Source: Auriscalpium vulgare
Lineage: Eukaryota; Basidiomycota; Agaricomycetes; Russulales; Auriscalpiaceae
Direction of reading: 5' to 3'
Length of the DNA: 64,000 bases
Assembly (NCBI GenBank): GCA_019915015.1
Contig: JAHBBC010000023.1
Span: forward strand, 434,001 to 498,000
This document shows positions 20,201 to 28,427 of this stretch, piece after piece; positions within the stretch are counted from its first letter, which is position 1, and each line of letters opens with the position of its first letter. The notes under the pieces are model-generated. The model searched no databases. It was not told the origin of the DNA and was given only the letters and a program-made list of their open reading frames with translations. The translations under genes and the position numbers were made by a program.

Positions 20201-22294
20201 TTTATCGAAGGCGAACGTATCTTACTCGTCACTGATCACGCGGCTCTTCAGTGGGCAAAGACGTATGAAAACAATAATCGACGACTGGGAGCTTGGGGAA
20301 CTGTCTTCTCGGCCTACGCTCCGGGCCTGGAGATCATTCATCGTCCGGGTAGGGTACACTCCAATGTGGATCCCATCTCTCGCTTGCTCGAAGGCGTGCC
20401 CAGTTATATAACTCCTAACGACGAAGACTCACCCGCTCTAACGCTCGCCAAGTTGTCTGAGTCTCCTCTGAGGGGCAACTCCGTAGGAGAATTAGAGAAG
20501 TCCGTACAATTGGTATTAACGGACTGGAACGACGGCTTGTTTAATCCGCCACATCATTGTTTCCAAGTTACGACCCGTTCCTACAAGACGGCTAGTAAGA
20601 ACCTAGATTCGGAACGCGCAACGAAGGACTACATCTCGGGGGAGCCATCGTTGGAAGCCGACACAGGAGAGATCAGGGCGTCTGACCTGTCAGAGCATAT
20701 CGATCTGTACGACAAGCAGCGAGCCTGGGAAGCCGCAAATCCCCCTCCTACTATTCATGTCCACATGGATAAGAGTTATCTGCAATCCTTTCTGCAAGGA
20801 TATAAAGCGGATGCCGCTTTCAAGCAGAGATGGGAAAGTACTAGTACTTCTCCGGATTCTTGGGATGCGGGACAGCGATATTTCAAGGACGAGAAAGGAC
20901 TCCTATACTTTAGAGATGCGGATTTCCAACCCCGGCTTTGTGTTCCCAAATCCCTGCGAGCCAGTCTGCTCCTTCAAGCTCATGAATCTCCATTCGAATC
21001 GGCTCATGCCGGCGCTGAGAAGCTATGGCAGCTCATGAGCGGAAAATTCTTTTGGCCTTCAATGAAGAAAGACGTACAACGGTTCTGTGACACCTGCGAT
21101 GTATGCCAGAAAATCAAGCACAGGAACTTTACTAAGTTCGGCCGTTTGATTCCGAATCCAGTTCCGCGACGCCCCTACGAATCTGTATCGCTGGATTTAG
21201 TGACTGGCCTACCTTGGTCGCTAGAATTCAATGCTGTCCTGGTTACAGTCGATCGAATGTCAAAACATGCGCAGTTTATCCCTACTACGACTGGCCTAAC
21301 AGCCGAAGGATTCGCGAAGCTTTTTGTCAATCATGTCATCTGCAGGTTCGGCGTGCCCGATAACATAGTTTCCGATCGTGATCCTAGGTGGACTTCTGAC
21401 TTCTGGAAAGGGGTGTCGAAAGCGCTCAAAACTAGAATGTCTCTATCATCCTCGCATCATCCTCAGCACGATGGACAGACGGAAATCGTAAATCAGAAGC
21501 TGGAGATCATGCTACGCGCCTATGTCGCTACGGACAAGACGAGTTGGGCCGAATGGTTGCCGCTGCTTGAACACGCTTATAATAATCTTCCCCATTCGTC
21601 CACGGGGATGAGTCCTCATTTCGTACTCTATGGGTTCCAACCCAAATCCAGCTTAGATTTTGCGCAGGCAGAAGGAGCGGAAGCCGCTCCGCAGGACGCG
21701 TTATTGAATGACCGATCCGATGATTTCGTGCGACTCATGCAATACCATAGGGAAAGCGCGAGGATGGCTCTCGCGCGAGCTCAGTTGAAACAGAGCGAAT
21801 CCTACAACAAGGGTAGACGAGAGTTAGAATTCAAGGTCGGAGATCAAGTCCTGGTGAATCCTCATTCTTTGGAATGGTTGGAAAGTAAAGGGGAAGGGAG
21901 CAAGCTAGTACAGCGTGCAGTTGGTCCATTCGAAGTTCAGGAGCGTATTAACCCCAAAGTCTACCGTCTCCGACTTCCCGACAATTACCCTGGCTCCAAT
22001 GTCCTTAATCTCGAACATTTGCGTCTGTACAGACCATCAGATCCCGAATTCGGGCATCGCACTGTGTTACCAGACACCCGTTCAGACAAGCCAGCTTCTG
22101 AAGAATATCATGTCGATAAGATTGTCGGTCATCGTTACGATAAGCGCAGGAAGCAGATGCTCTACCTCATTCGTTGGGAGGGGTATTCGCCGCTATACGA
22201 CTCATGGGCAACCGCCACGGATTTACGGAACGCACCCCAACGATTATTCTCTTACCGACGGGACGCGGGCTTGGCAGGTCCTGCTAAACGATGA
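14213..22294 (+). CDS. Ty3/gypsy Gag-Pol polyprotein with chromodomain
   Basis: One continuous 2,693-codon frame. Gag occupies roughly the first 1,030 residues, with a Gly/Pro-rich tract at about 600-705 and a CCHC knuckle CKLCGSKHHWDREC at about 1018-1031. The protease region has LRLDSCADISLLS with Asp1215, so the usual DTG/DSG reads DSC. Reverse transcriptase includes FCVDYRKLNAVTVPDEFPIP and YIDD at 1739-1742; RNase H includes YTDASGDG (Asp1888), ATEREALAAKE and VTDHAALQW. Integrase shows the HHCC zinc site from about His2257 and a D,D-35-E core at Asp2328, Asp2388 and Glu2424. The chromodomain at about 2630-2690 includes YLIRWEGYSPLYDSW. Gag and Pol are in one frame, so no frameshift separates them; processing must come from the protease. 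The ATG lies 73 bp after the LTR. Confidence 0.96.
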   Translation: MPPPSPSHLQTPSRAATLDYSFTPRRAGEVKAQSRHLPAAPQSEEDITLDNASRAEIADSIYAKFRTSPDDYEPSLEARVEALISAPLSQRYILRDGPLLPVGSEQYSLKSHALWPAIGVAAELQDLISQLYALLDPPRSSFVIDYNNHLIVALRGSRTLNELDLAWEILVHRLSLAVKHLEKAREEIVGSVRIASPATTTQSETVRLHGLSTLNVLKEYLQRPALRERMDQFIMDLLRTNAQALPHEVWPLPDNFLDEVIAAESQPPPRTLAPSPRQNTLITPPRIRDEPEEASRQGNKGKGREDETIIGEQHTRYESFATGASSRPRSSLPAQLTLQNVEHPPFRKAGDFFERFNKPSATYVSQVLPYTPVRTATQVSMARGDVTQGLGLPGDIPGADPLPSEPENVAEQIQVQRTPEADTSSKEVATYLAPSMYNAETGGVSAMPYKRNLYAQPPLQPAFSLDAMGVKTQPITQGLPDRQTPPHLRSANLNNFATQPTRVERTVNFEERVPWDKRMARDNGDEFPTGPSSSLPLLKGEWPRSSPPKPDQQNLTPPWGSNFPFAPRRNTLVTGFPSKPDPLPEDPSAGYSNHGDSAEPPGGGVPGGGPPGWPPSLGGAGGSGGGPPGGPPGFPGGGPPGGYPGMPGGGGGPPGGGLPGNFPGYPGGMPPGGPYGPPGGGGPPGGPPGGGGGPPPGWGYPWQWHGYPNNPQGNLNLGPRLKEELRPDHLPSWDGNKHTAIAYFADVQELAVMNESLPAAMGRWLWTQLKDNSRVKRWWIQVSRRMKTYMMANHLNWLNGLKSVFLGRQWQLERNMEFTEMFFRQKGHEREMPEDYLQRRIMYARALLNTDNGGPEEAQIVLRNVPSSWMTTLNVPLPLSTDDLTRRAQDNALALIAASRNSSDLVSKEEIPQLVRQAIREENARPFRPRAFRGRNDRGQASVHLASGNGDEAEEAEFPIVNEDDEENLSAPDQVDPAVSAQVFATLVKRQRAPPKGGYPFPKADGTKSLVKPPPSPCKLCGSKHHWDRECPHWPTYVKKKEVNLLSAGLESDRSPEDELMYNTLFEAYLMEAISSAYIVSRQSEWSEADHETIEMRSIEKQADIGQEIPSVREVLTARTRGNLEKIVRTPSPTVEEVEDEYYTQLRLHGRPSPSDGSLIERIEALQAETPEMEIIKLKRKRTSIPGMSAVGVSVVSMRGRIMIPSGPLRDLRLDSCADISLLSKSTYDQLVNPPALRQGLKLKLVQLTAKEASLHGYVMLPIFVHTVDGRELQLEVEAYVVSNMSVPILLGEDFHQAYELAVERNLESGTRVYFEGRKYEVLAERVQESNGKEARIAKRVLGAPLARFILAKAHRRNKAKRRVLRKDAEGPRSVRVSSDVKIPPHSVKRVQVSASFTDERTWMVEKSMVASSRAPVFVVPNTLLNQSSPYLPVANTSAHPKMLRKGEVVGHLVDPAKFLDAPGSVENSEALANHASVLKQLVHANLNLQSEVRDAEVRVAPERPTEAVEPEPQEEEIWGPKTAEVPDPTIWPSQDMEELLDVGQLPEELRERAWEMLRRRQRAFGFDGRLGKHQSRVHIRTEDGQVPIAVPMYGSSPAKRMVIEEQLNVWFEQGVIEPSVSPWSAPVVIVYRNNKPRFCVDYRKLNAVTVPDEFPIPRQSEILSSLSGSQVLSSLDALAGFTQLEMAPEDVEKTAFRTHKGLFQFLRMPFGLRNGPSIFQRVMQEILSPYLWLFCLVYIDDIVVYSRSYEEHIEHLDKVLGAIEKSGITLSPKKCHLFYSSIILLGHKVSRLGLSTHKQKVEAILKMPRPTKVAELRTFLGMAVYFSAFIPHYATLATPLFSLTRKGAAWNWRAEHERAFEEIKKALSRAPVLAHPEMGKPYRLYTDASGDGLGVTLQQVQIMALKDLKGTRTYERVRRAYELGKPVPKLTTTLSSKIIDCDYESSWGSSFEDTTVQVERVVGYWSRTFKPAERNYSATEREALAAKEGLVKFQPFIEGERILLVTDHAALQWAKTYENNNRRLGAWGTVFSAYAPGLEIIHRPGRVHSNVDPISRLLEGVPSYITPNDEDSPALTLAKLSESPLRGNSVGELEKSVQLVLTDWNDGLFNPPHHCFQVTTRSYKTASKNLDSERATKDYISGEPSLEADTGEIRASDLSEHIDLYDKQRAWEAANPPPTIHVHMDKSYLQSFLQGYKADAAFKQRWESTSTSPDSWDAGQRYFKDEKGLLYFRDADFQPRLCVPKSLRASLLLQAHESPFESAHAGAEKLWQLMSGKFFWPSMKKDVQRFCDTCDVCQKIKHRNFTKFGRLIPNPVPRRPYESVSLDLVTGLPWSLEFNAVLVTVDRMSKHAQFIPTTTGLTAEGFAKLFVNHVICRFGVPDNIVSDRDPRWTSDFWKGVSKALKTRMSLSSSHHPQHDGQTEIVNQKLEIMLRAYVATDKTSWAEWLPLLEHAYNNLPHSSTGMSPHFVLYGFQPKSSLDFAQAEGAEAAPQDALLNDRSDDFVRLMQYHRESARMALARAQLKQSESYNKGRRELEFKVGDQVLVNPHSLEWLESKGEGSKLVQRAVGPFEVQERINPKVYRLRLPDNYPGSNVLNLEHLRLYRPSDPEFGHRTVLPDTRSDKPASEEYHVDKIVGHRYDKRRKQMLYLIRWEGYSPLYDSWATATDLRNAPQRLFSYRRDAGLAGPAKR

Positions 22295-22526
22295 AGCAGG
22301 ATCGCCTCCATGTATATAATTTCTTCTGATTTTACTTCTTGATGTACTATTCATCGCTAAGAGCCCCGCCTTTTAATTCTATCTTACTTATTCTACGCGA
22401 CGCGACTGCAGCACGTGACCCCGCCGGGCGCCACCGCCTCGAGGCGCGCTTAGACGGAGAACGGACGACTCGGGTCCCTCTTCTTTGTCTCGAACCATCA
22501 CCTCGCCTCTACCCCGCCAAACGCAA

Positions 22527-23636
22527 ATGTCGTCGTGGGCACAACCATCGTATGGTTGGGGAGCGGAAGCCGCTCCCACGCCCCCGCCGGCAGGGAAACT
22601 GCGAGACATTGCGCGTCGACGGCGCGCCGGAGACCCCAAGGCAGTTTACGATGAATCGGTCAAGCCATACAGCATAGTGACGTCCGGAGGATATCTCGCC
22701 GAAGTATACACGTCTTCAGTTCCAGGAGTTCAATGGGTGGGATTCGGAATGGATCCAACGCCGTGCGGACGCTCGCCGGTGCCCTTACCTTCACGAACTG
22801 CTTTACACGCGACTCCCCCATTTCGTTATCGATCGGACGGTCCAGACATTCCCATCGAATGGTGGGATTACAAACGACCTTGGCTGGCTTATCGCCCGCT
22901 GCCCAACGATAGCACCAACGACGAGTGGGTGTATAACGATGAAGCGGACGGGAACGGCTTCGTACGTGTCGGCAACGACCGGTATCAATGCACTCCGAAG
23001 GCCTTATCGTGGTTAACGGAGTACACAGGCCATATGATGCAGATCGGAGAGGCCATGCAGAAGTACTTGGGTTACGATGCGGCTCCACTACGTATCCCTG
23101 CCATGACCCGAGAGCCAGCGGTTAAAGGCGACCTCAAGAAACAACTCTCGATCATCCGTCGTTCTATGCACGAGTGGATGGCTTTCGTGGTATTTCTCGC
23201 AACTCATGCGGGTCATGGCTGGGAAGCAATCCCTCTCCCCGTAGCTGGTTGGACCAATACGATCATCATTTGGCTTTCAGGAGAGCGCGTGGGCACCCTC
23301 ATAGACTTTCATCTCCCTCGAATCACCTGGCCGAATGTTCAAGAACTATACCTTCATGGCGCGAACCCTCGGTATCTGTGGCACTTCGGGTTGGAGAAAC
23401 CTGAGTTGGAAATGCTCAACCCTCGCAATCTGGGTGCGCGAGAAATCGGAGCGGTAACTCGTGAACGAGACAAACGCTTGCGCAAGTGGGAGAAAAACGC
23501 CGAGAACTTGAAGCATAGGACAAACGAACTGCTCCGCAAAGACCGTATTCGAAAAGTCAGTGAAGTCCGTCGCTGGCACGAGCAGATGGATTCGGACGAC
23601 CCTCCACGAGGCGGTACATCGCAGCCAAGCACGTGA
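22527..23636 (+). CDS. retrotransposon extra ORF 2, unknown function
   Basis: 369 aa from the ATG at 22527 (MSSWAQPSYGWG). An earlier in-frame ATG at 22485 is possible but gives a low-complexity leader. The body has globular composition: VQWVGFGMDPTPCGRS, EWWDYKRPWLAYRPLP, and a hydrophobic segment WEAIPLPVAGWTNTIIIWL. The C-terminus is a charged helix (TRERDKRLRKWEKNAENLK) likely to form a coiled coil. It is placed after pol, where env-like or accessory genes sit in other elements, but there is no signal peptide, fusion peptide or clear transmembrane anchor. The stop overlaps the opening of the next ORF in the -1 frame, so the two may be expressed as one protein by frameshifting or may be one gene split by an indel. 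Confidence 0.8.
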   Translation: MSSWAQPSYGWGAEAAPTPPPAGKLRDIARRRRAGDPKAVYDESVKPYSIVTSGGYLAEVYTSSVPGVQWVGFGMDPTPCGRSPVPLPSRTALHATPPFRYRSDGPDIPIEWWDYKRPWLAYRPLPNDSTNDEWVYNDEADGNGFVRVGNDRYQCTPKALSWLTEYTGHMMQIGEAMQKYLGYDAAPLRIPAMTREPAVKGDLKKQLSIIRRSMHEWMAFVVFLATHAGHGWEAIPLPVAGWTNTIIIWLSGERVGTLIDFHLPRITWPNVQELYLHGANPRYLWHFGLEKPELEMLNPRNLGAREIGAVTRERDKRLRKWEKNAENLKHRTNELLRKDRIRKVSEVRRWHEQMDSDDPPRGGTSQPST

Positions 23637-23650
23637 AGGATGGCGAGTAC

Positions 23651-25447
23651 ATGGGATGTGCGGTTCGGTTGAATCATCCTGAACCTGGGGACGGTACCGT
23701 GTTCGTCGACATAACCGACTTCCGTGCGACCAAGGAGCTGCCGGGCGAATGGGAGATGCTGCCGCTTCCCGCCTATGACCAGGACGAAGAAGACGATTTC
23801 ATCGAGTCTATATACGGGAAGAACATCGGTCCCATGAGGCCGCCGGCCGATCCTCCAACCCCTTCAACTGCCGAGCCGCGCGCCTCATCGCCATCCGGGA
23901 AAGGGAAGCAGAGAGCACACGTCGACCCATCATCCCCACTCCGCGAAAGCGACGCGGATGTTGAACATCAGCTGCATCAAGAAGAGGCCGACGTTCAAAC
24001 CGCCATTCGTGTCTCTCTCCAAACTCTCCATCACGGGCCTGGAGAAAGTTCGTCGCAACGTGCCTCATCGGACGTGGTTATGGAGGACAGAACTGGACAG
24101 TCCGGTTCTGCGAAGAAGGATAGCTCTTCTTCATCCTCCCGAGGACCAACCACGCCCATCGAGACACGCGGACGTAAAAGACCTCGAGAGGACAGCTCTC
24201 TCGAGGGTGGATCGAGCGCTCGATCTCTTCTTGATCGTCTGACGGGTCCCACATCAATGGTTGAGAGTATATCGAGAGAATTTGACACTCCAAAAGTTCC
24301 AACGTTGCTGGCTCGCATGTCCCACGGAATTTCTGTTAAGCCCGCATCTTTGTTGTCGCGGTTGGATACAGTGCCCACGACTTCACTGATGGACAGAATA
24401 TCCGAAACGCGCGGCGATCGGTCGACGGCCATGGACACCGAGCCTGTTTCCCCCGCTCCGGCCAACGTCAGCTTAGAGGAGCAGCCCGTCACTGTTAATA
24501 CGGAAGTGTACGGGCCATCTTCACCGCTGCATGGGGTCGCTACGTTCTCAGCGGCTATCTTACGTCCTTCGGAGACTCCGTTGTCCATCCCGCCCACCTC
24601 TCCCATCCTTACGGGGCATATTCACTTGCTGTCGCGCTCGAAACTGCGAGTAGCGATGTGGAGAGATGCCTGCACTGCACCGTGGCCAGACGTGATTGCC
24701 TTCATGCTCAGCAAAGGCATTTCCTTCCGATGGAGCTATCCAAAGAGTCGTTTACCGCGGCCACTCCCAATCCTGCCGGACAGCTGGGCGGCGTACGCGC
24801 ACGTCAACCTCACCCAAGTTCGTTGGTGGGAGGCACGCGCCAACATCTGGGACGCGTACCTCGCGACTGTGCGCGACCTCATGACACAGCCTAACGCACG
24901 CATGTTCCTCCAAGCGGGTGGCATTTCTTGGAGGCTTGCCCTTCAATTTGGGCCTCCTAGCCTGTTGGAGGATGCGGGTACGGGGCCTTCGCGGCTAGTA
25001 ACGGAATATGGCATTGGCGACGCGACTACCACTCCAGTTCCTAGCTGCTTCGACCGCACGACCCCATCGGAGGTAGATCGGCTGTATGGAGGAAAGAGCG
25101 GACGAAGCCTTTGGCCGAGACAGAAGGACTTCTTGGACAGTCGCGCATGGAACGGTGAATGGTCATGGTCCAACGAAGTCTGGTTCACCACACGTCTGAA
25201 CAATCTCTCCGCGGCGAAGCAAGACCTCACCCTCACGCCGACACAGTGGACTAAGGAACTGCGTAATGCCTTGCGCCCAGCTGAACGACGTGCACTGGAC
25301 GGTGTAGGCTCGGAAGCACATGCAGAAGGCCAGATCAACGCGGACCCCGACATCGCAGCCCTGGGAATCCTCGACTTGGGCGCGCTGCAGGCCTCTTGGG
25401 ACAATTCGAGCGAAGCTTCCAACGCCGAGACTGGGGGGGCTTTGTGA
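23651..25447 (+). CDS. retrotransposon extra ORF 3, unknown function
   Basis: 598 aa from the first ATG in this frame; the open frame itself extends upstream past 23,600 and overlaps the end of ORF 2 in the -1 register. The N-terminus continues smoothly from that overlap (GCAVRLNHPEPGDGTVF), which favours a frameshift fusion. Residues of about 60-310 are Ser/Pro/charged and look disordered, including a basic patch RGRKRPRED that may be a nuclear signal. The C-terminal third is globular and Trp-rich (WRDACTAPWPDVIAFMLSKG, WWEARANIWDAYLATV, REGPVPASSNR is only its antisense). The stop codon TGA lies inside the 3' LTR at 25445-25447. No known domain was recognised. It may be an accessory capsid or chromatin-interacting factor (speculation). 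Confidence 0.78.
   Translation: MGCAVRLNHPEPGDGTVFVDITDFRATKELPGEWEMLPLPAYDQDEEDDFIESIYGKNIGPMRPPADPPTPSTAEPRASSPSGKGKQRAHVDPSSPLRESDADVEHQLHQEEADVQTAIRVSLQTLHHGPGESSSQRASSDVVMEDRTGQSGSAKKDSSSSSSRGPTTPIETRGRKRPREDSSLEGGSSARSLLDRLTGPTSMVESISREFDTPKVPTLLARMSHGISVKPASLLSRLDTVPTTSLMDRISETRGDRSTAMDTEPVSPAPANVSLEEQPVTVNTEVYGPSSPLHGVATFSAAILRPSETPLSIPPTSPILTGHIHLLSRSKLRVAMWRDACTAPWPDVIAFMLSKGISFRWSYPKSRLPRPLPILPDSWAAYAHVNLTQVRWWEARANIWDAYLATVRDLMTQPNARMFLQAGGISWRLALQFGPPSLLEDAGTGPSRLVTEYGIGDATTTPVPSCFDRTTPSEVDRLYGGKSGRSLWPRQKDFLDSRAWNGEWSWSNEVWFTTRLNNLSAAKQDLTLTPTQWTKELRNALRPAERRALDGVGSEAHAEGQINADPDIAALGILDLGALQASWDNSSEASNAETGGAL
25427..25442 (+). other. polypurine tract for plus-strand priming
   Basis: A purine-rich stretch GAGACTGGGGGGGCTT ends directly at the 3' LTR start, the expected place for plus-strand DNA priming. 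A run of seven G is its core. Confidence 0.75.
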
Positions 25448-26055
25448 CGGGAGAAAGAGGCCCGGAGGTAACGCGGGCAGAAGGTCATCAGTCTCGACGC
25501 AGGACGCTATTAGATTACTGTACAATAGATTAGATTAGTCGGAGTTTCAAGATGTCTGTAAGTATATAAGTCGTGTACTGACAGCATCGTGCATCATCAA
25601 TACAACGTGTTTCTTTTTCCTTCTCTTTTTCTCGTCTCTTCGTCCTCCTCAATTCTCTTCAAGTCTCCCTCAAGCAAAGTAGTTGCTAGTCGACTACGAG
25701 AATCGACGACGCGACGACGCGACGAGTCACGAGCGCGTGAGGCTTCTCGAGCGCCAACAGCGCGCCCACAGAACCACACACGCGCGACGCACTTGGGCCG
25801 TCGGCGCCTCGCCCTTCTCTCTCTCGAGCCAGTCACCAGGAGGAAGCCTCCTAACGACTGAGCTCCCGCTCGGGCCTTGCGCCTACGGGCGTGATCACAT
25901 CTCCTCGCCCTCCACTCCTTCCGTGCTACGGAGGAGGTCTGTCAACACGGGGAAGCCCCGTACCGACAGGACAACACACCTTTGGTTCCTCCCTGGGCTC
26001 GTCTCTCGCCCGTCCTACGCCCGAATCTCGAGACTCACCTATCAGAGGCGTCTCA
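25443..26055 (+). repeat. 3' LTR of the chromovirus
   Basis: 613 bp, no mismatch to the 5' LTR seen by eye. It carries the stop codon of ORF 3 in its first five bases and is followed by the GAATG target duplication. Confidence 0.95.
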
Positions 26056-26060
26056 GAATG
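26056..26060. repeat. 5-bp target site duplication, right copy
   Basis: GAATG after the 3' LTR, matching 13523-13527. Confidence 0.95.
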
Positions 26061-26299
26061 TGGTCAGTTACGCTGGCCTGTGAGTAGGTGCGGTTCGTGA
26101 CGTACTGGTCTAGCGTCAAAGCTATCGGAGCCTCGTGCCCTACGGCCTCGACGATCCCGTTGTCGGACGCTCTACCACGGACGATTAAGCAAACGTCCCC
26201 GCGTGGCGTCGGTATACACTCACTGGTCTCCGAGCTCGCCGATGCTTCCTCCGTACAGCCAGATAAGCCCATTGCCCGGGGACGGTGTTCCGAAAACAT
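26056..26299 (-). pseudogene. family A gene copy 1, upstream exon, separated by the retrotransposon
   Basis: Minus-strand frame from MFSEHRPRAMGLSG through GDVCLIVRGRASDNGIVEAV and YVTNRTYSQASVTDHIL. The last residues coincide with the target duplication, and the matching donor (GTGAGC) is found on the far side of the element at about 13518. It aligns with the GGHIGV-to-YVLSSAHIAALV part of the intact copy at 34,515. Together with 13040-13459 it makes one ancestral gene of the same layout. Confidence 0.65.
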
Positions 26300-26438
26300 G
26301 ACAATAGACGCCTTGTACTGTCGACAGCATATCTGAGCCCGGAGTGGTTGCTGGCTGGTGCTGTGCTACGGATGGCATTGTGGCTGCTTAGTGAAAATAG
26401 ACCGCTTGGCGAGCGAGCGACGGCCATGCGCAATTGAA

Positions 26439-27291
26439 TTATGTAATGATCGCATCCCCCGTAACAGGAAGAGCGACGTGGTCTACGTGCATCGGTAGCA
26501 GTGGGTACTGGAGGCGCCAAACGCAATGACCGAGGGAAGGTGACCAAAACAAAACAGGTCTGCGACTGAGGCAGTATTCCGCAGTGCTATCGCCGGGACT
26601 ACCCTCTTCACCGTAGCAGAATGTGACGGTGTCGTTTTCAAAGTCTTTGACCCGAATGATGCACGGGTACCGCCTAATGGGTAGGTCCTTTTCGTCTTCG
26701 TCGAGATGGCGTAGCAGCCGGTATTTCTCGCCTCGGACGATGTGCAGGTATCGGGGAGGGGGCGAGATGTGTACAGTGCGCCCTTGGTCTAGAATGCACA
26801 GTCGAGACCTTGTGGGGTTTGCGCGATTCACTTGATGGTCTTGCGCCGCAAACGCGACGGAGGCCAGTTCATCGAACTGCGTTAGCGTTGTCAGCGCCGC
26901 GTTCGTTATGACTTCGTCGACGTACCCTGGGCGGAGTCAGCGGTCTGTGGGGTGTACCGAGATGCATGCAAGCTCACCATTCGTCGTCGACGTTCTGAGG
27001 CTGCGATTTCCCCGCGAACATATGAACGGTGCGGTACCTGTGGTTGCTGCTGTGGTACGCGGATTTGTAAACGGGAGGGTGTGTGCTTTGACCGGGCACT
27101 GACTTCGAATCTACAACGCCGATATGACCTCCCCTTAGCCATATGAGCTTGTCCTCCCGCTCATGTATGCCTGTTGCTTCCAGGTATACCTGCTGGACGG
27201 GCAATGGGATCGCCTGCTCCATGGGCGGTCCATGCGCAGTGCGTCTTGCTCGAGCCAGGGGCCTTCTAGTAGAGTCTGAAGCGCCTAACAC
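26439..27291 (-). CDS. family A gene copy 2
   Basis: An upstream exon carries VQQVYLEATGIHEREDKLIW and LRGGHIGVVDSK, and an intron beginning GTCAGT leads to an exon with RTVHMFAGKSQPQNVDDEW. The final exon has YVDEVITNAALTTLTQFDEL, the signature SPPPRYLHIVRGEKYRLL, FWSPSLGHCVWRLQYPLLP and the end ALPVTGDAIIT. One junction (GAATG/GTGAGC to CCCAG/GGTACG) leaves a one-base phase mismatch in my reading, so this copy is either spliced differently or frameshifted. Function is unknown. No catalytic motif is evident; the repeated beta-rich pattern and aromatic residues suggest a small globular domain. Confidence 0.6.
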
Positions 27292-28427
27292 CGAGCCACC
27301 CCTGTCTCACGAAACGTGTGAGGACATATCGAGCACATCATTTGCTGCGTACTCACCTGCCATGGCGTATCTTGCAATGGGTAAAGACGTCAGGGGGGGG
27401 TGCTCTTGACATTCCCTTACAGTCTCACGCCCCCGTCATGCGACGACAGTCACGTGAGTGTATTCCTTAGGGTTCACGGCATTTAAATTGTAGTACGCGG
27501 GCTCTTCGCATGTGCGTATTGTATAGTACCTCGCCCCCCCTATCCTACGCTTAGGCCCCGCGTATTAGCCTGGCTTTGGGCAGAGACGGTCCATTCTGTT
27601 ATGAACAGGATGATGCCATAGAGACCGACGGCCCGCGTGTCCAAGTCCTGTGCACCGTTATCAGTGCGCTCGTGATCTACTCGCTGATGTATGATCGATC
27701 TCGTAAGTTTGGTGGGTGGCTACCATTCATTGCGGTCGTTCGCACCTCTGTTGACGTAGCAGGTTGCGGGGCGGATATAAGGGAGGGCATCGAGCTGTGA
27801 GTGGACGCCGTCGAGTCTGACGCGGTCTCGAGGGTAGGTGTGGAGATGCGGCTGGAGGAAGCGCATGTCTGATAGCGGGGGCGGTAAGCCTTCGTAATGC
27901 GTACTAAGGCCGCTGGCTCACCGCCGTGGCCGTTGCCTCCTCCACGCAATTGCCATAGTTGCCTGTCTCGGGAGCCCCACCGGTTTCCCCCTTGCGTTTC
28001 TGTTAAGAATCATAAAGCGAAGGAGTGGGCGTCACGTACGTGAGCGTTGAGATGGTTCGTGTTGCGCCTTTGTCCGTCGTCTGTACTTGCCGATAGACAT
28101 AGCATCCGCCGAAGTACTGCGGGGGTATGTTACGATGTTGGAGAAAACATTGATAGCCTATACACTCACATTGCTTGAGCCTTGACAGTCCGCGCGTGCA
28201 AGACATGGTCAGGTAGTGCGGGGATTGAATCTGGTCCGTACAGTGCCCGTCGGTATCGTATCGTACGCGGGGAGATGCGGAGTGCGGCCCGTGTGGCCGA
28301 TGGCGTGACCCAGAGCCTTCAAATTTGGCATCAATTGTTCTATAACCGTTACGTATATCGTGCGTCCGTTTGCTCTTAGGTTTTCACGAGAACCATGAAG
28401 TCACTTCCCTCGGCTACGCGTCCACAG
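27292..28427. other. no confident gene
   Basis: A minus-strand Ser/Thr-rich frame (27677-27949, with TPTLETASDSTASTHSSMPS) could be an exon of an unplaced gene. The rest, including a C-run near 27,530, shows nothing I can support. Confidence 0.3.

Larger units (their letters stand above)
13528..26055 (+). mobile_element. complete Ty3/gypsy chromovirus-type LTR retrotransposon (12,528 bp)
   Basis: The element has 613-bp direct LTRs (13528-14140 and 25443-26055) that begin TG and end CA, and it is flanked by GAATG target duplications. Inside are a single intact Gag-Pol ORF (14213-22294) with C-terminal chromodomain and two further ORFs (22527-23636 and 23651-25447). A polypurine tract (about 25427-25442) abuts the 3' LTR. 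No LTR difference was found by eye, so insertion is probably recent and the element may still be active. Chromodomains in this clade can direct integration to marked chromatin (established for chromoviruses). Confidence 0.96.

Noticed and set aside
22388..22639. Minus-strand ORF beside the 3' end of pol
   Set aside because: Antisense shadow of the retrotransposon ORF 2 start; composition Arg/Gly-rich without a domain.
23633..23636. GTG at 23633 as the start codon of ORF 3
   Set aside because: Fungal nuclear-type genes start with ATG; the first ATG is at 23651, and frameshift continuation from ORF 2 is a better explanation of the upstream open frame.
24031..25525. Long minus-strand ORFs inside the retrotransposon
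   Set aside because: They mirror ORF 3 codon structure on the opposite strand; the plus-strand frame is far longer and continuous.
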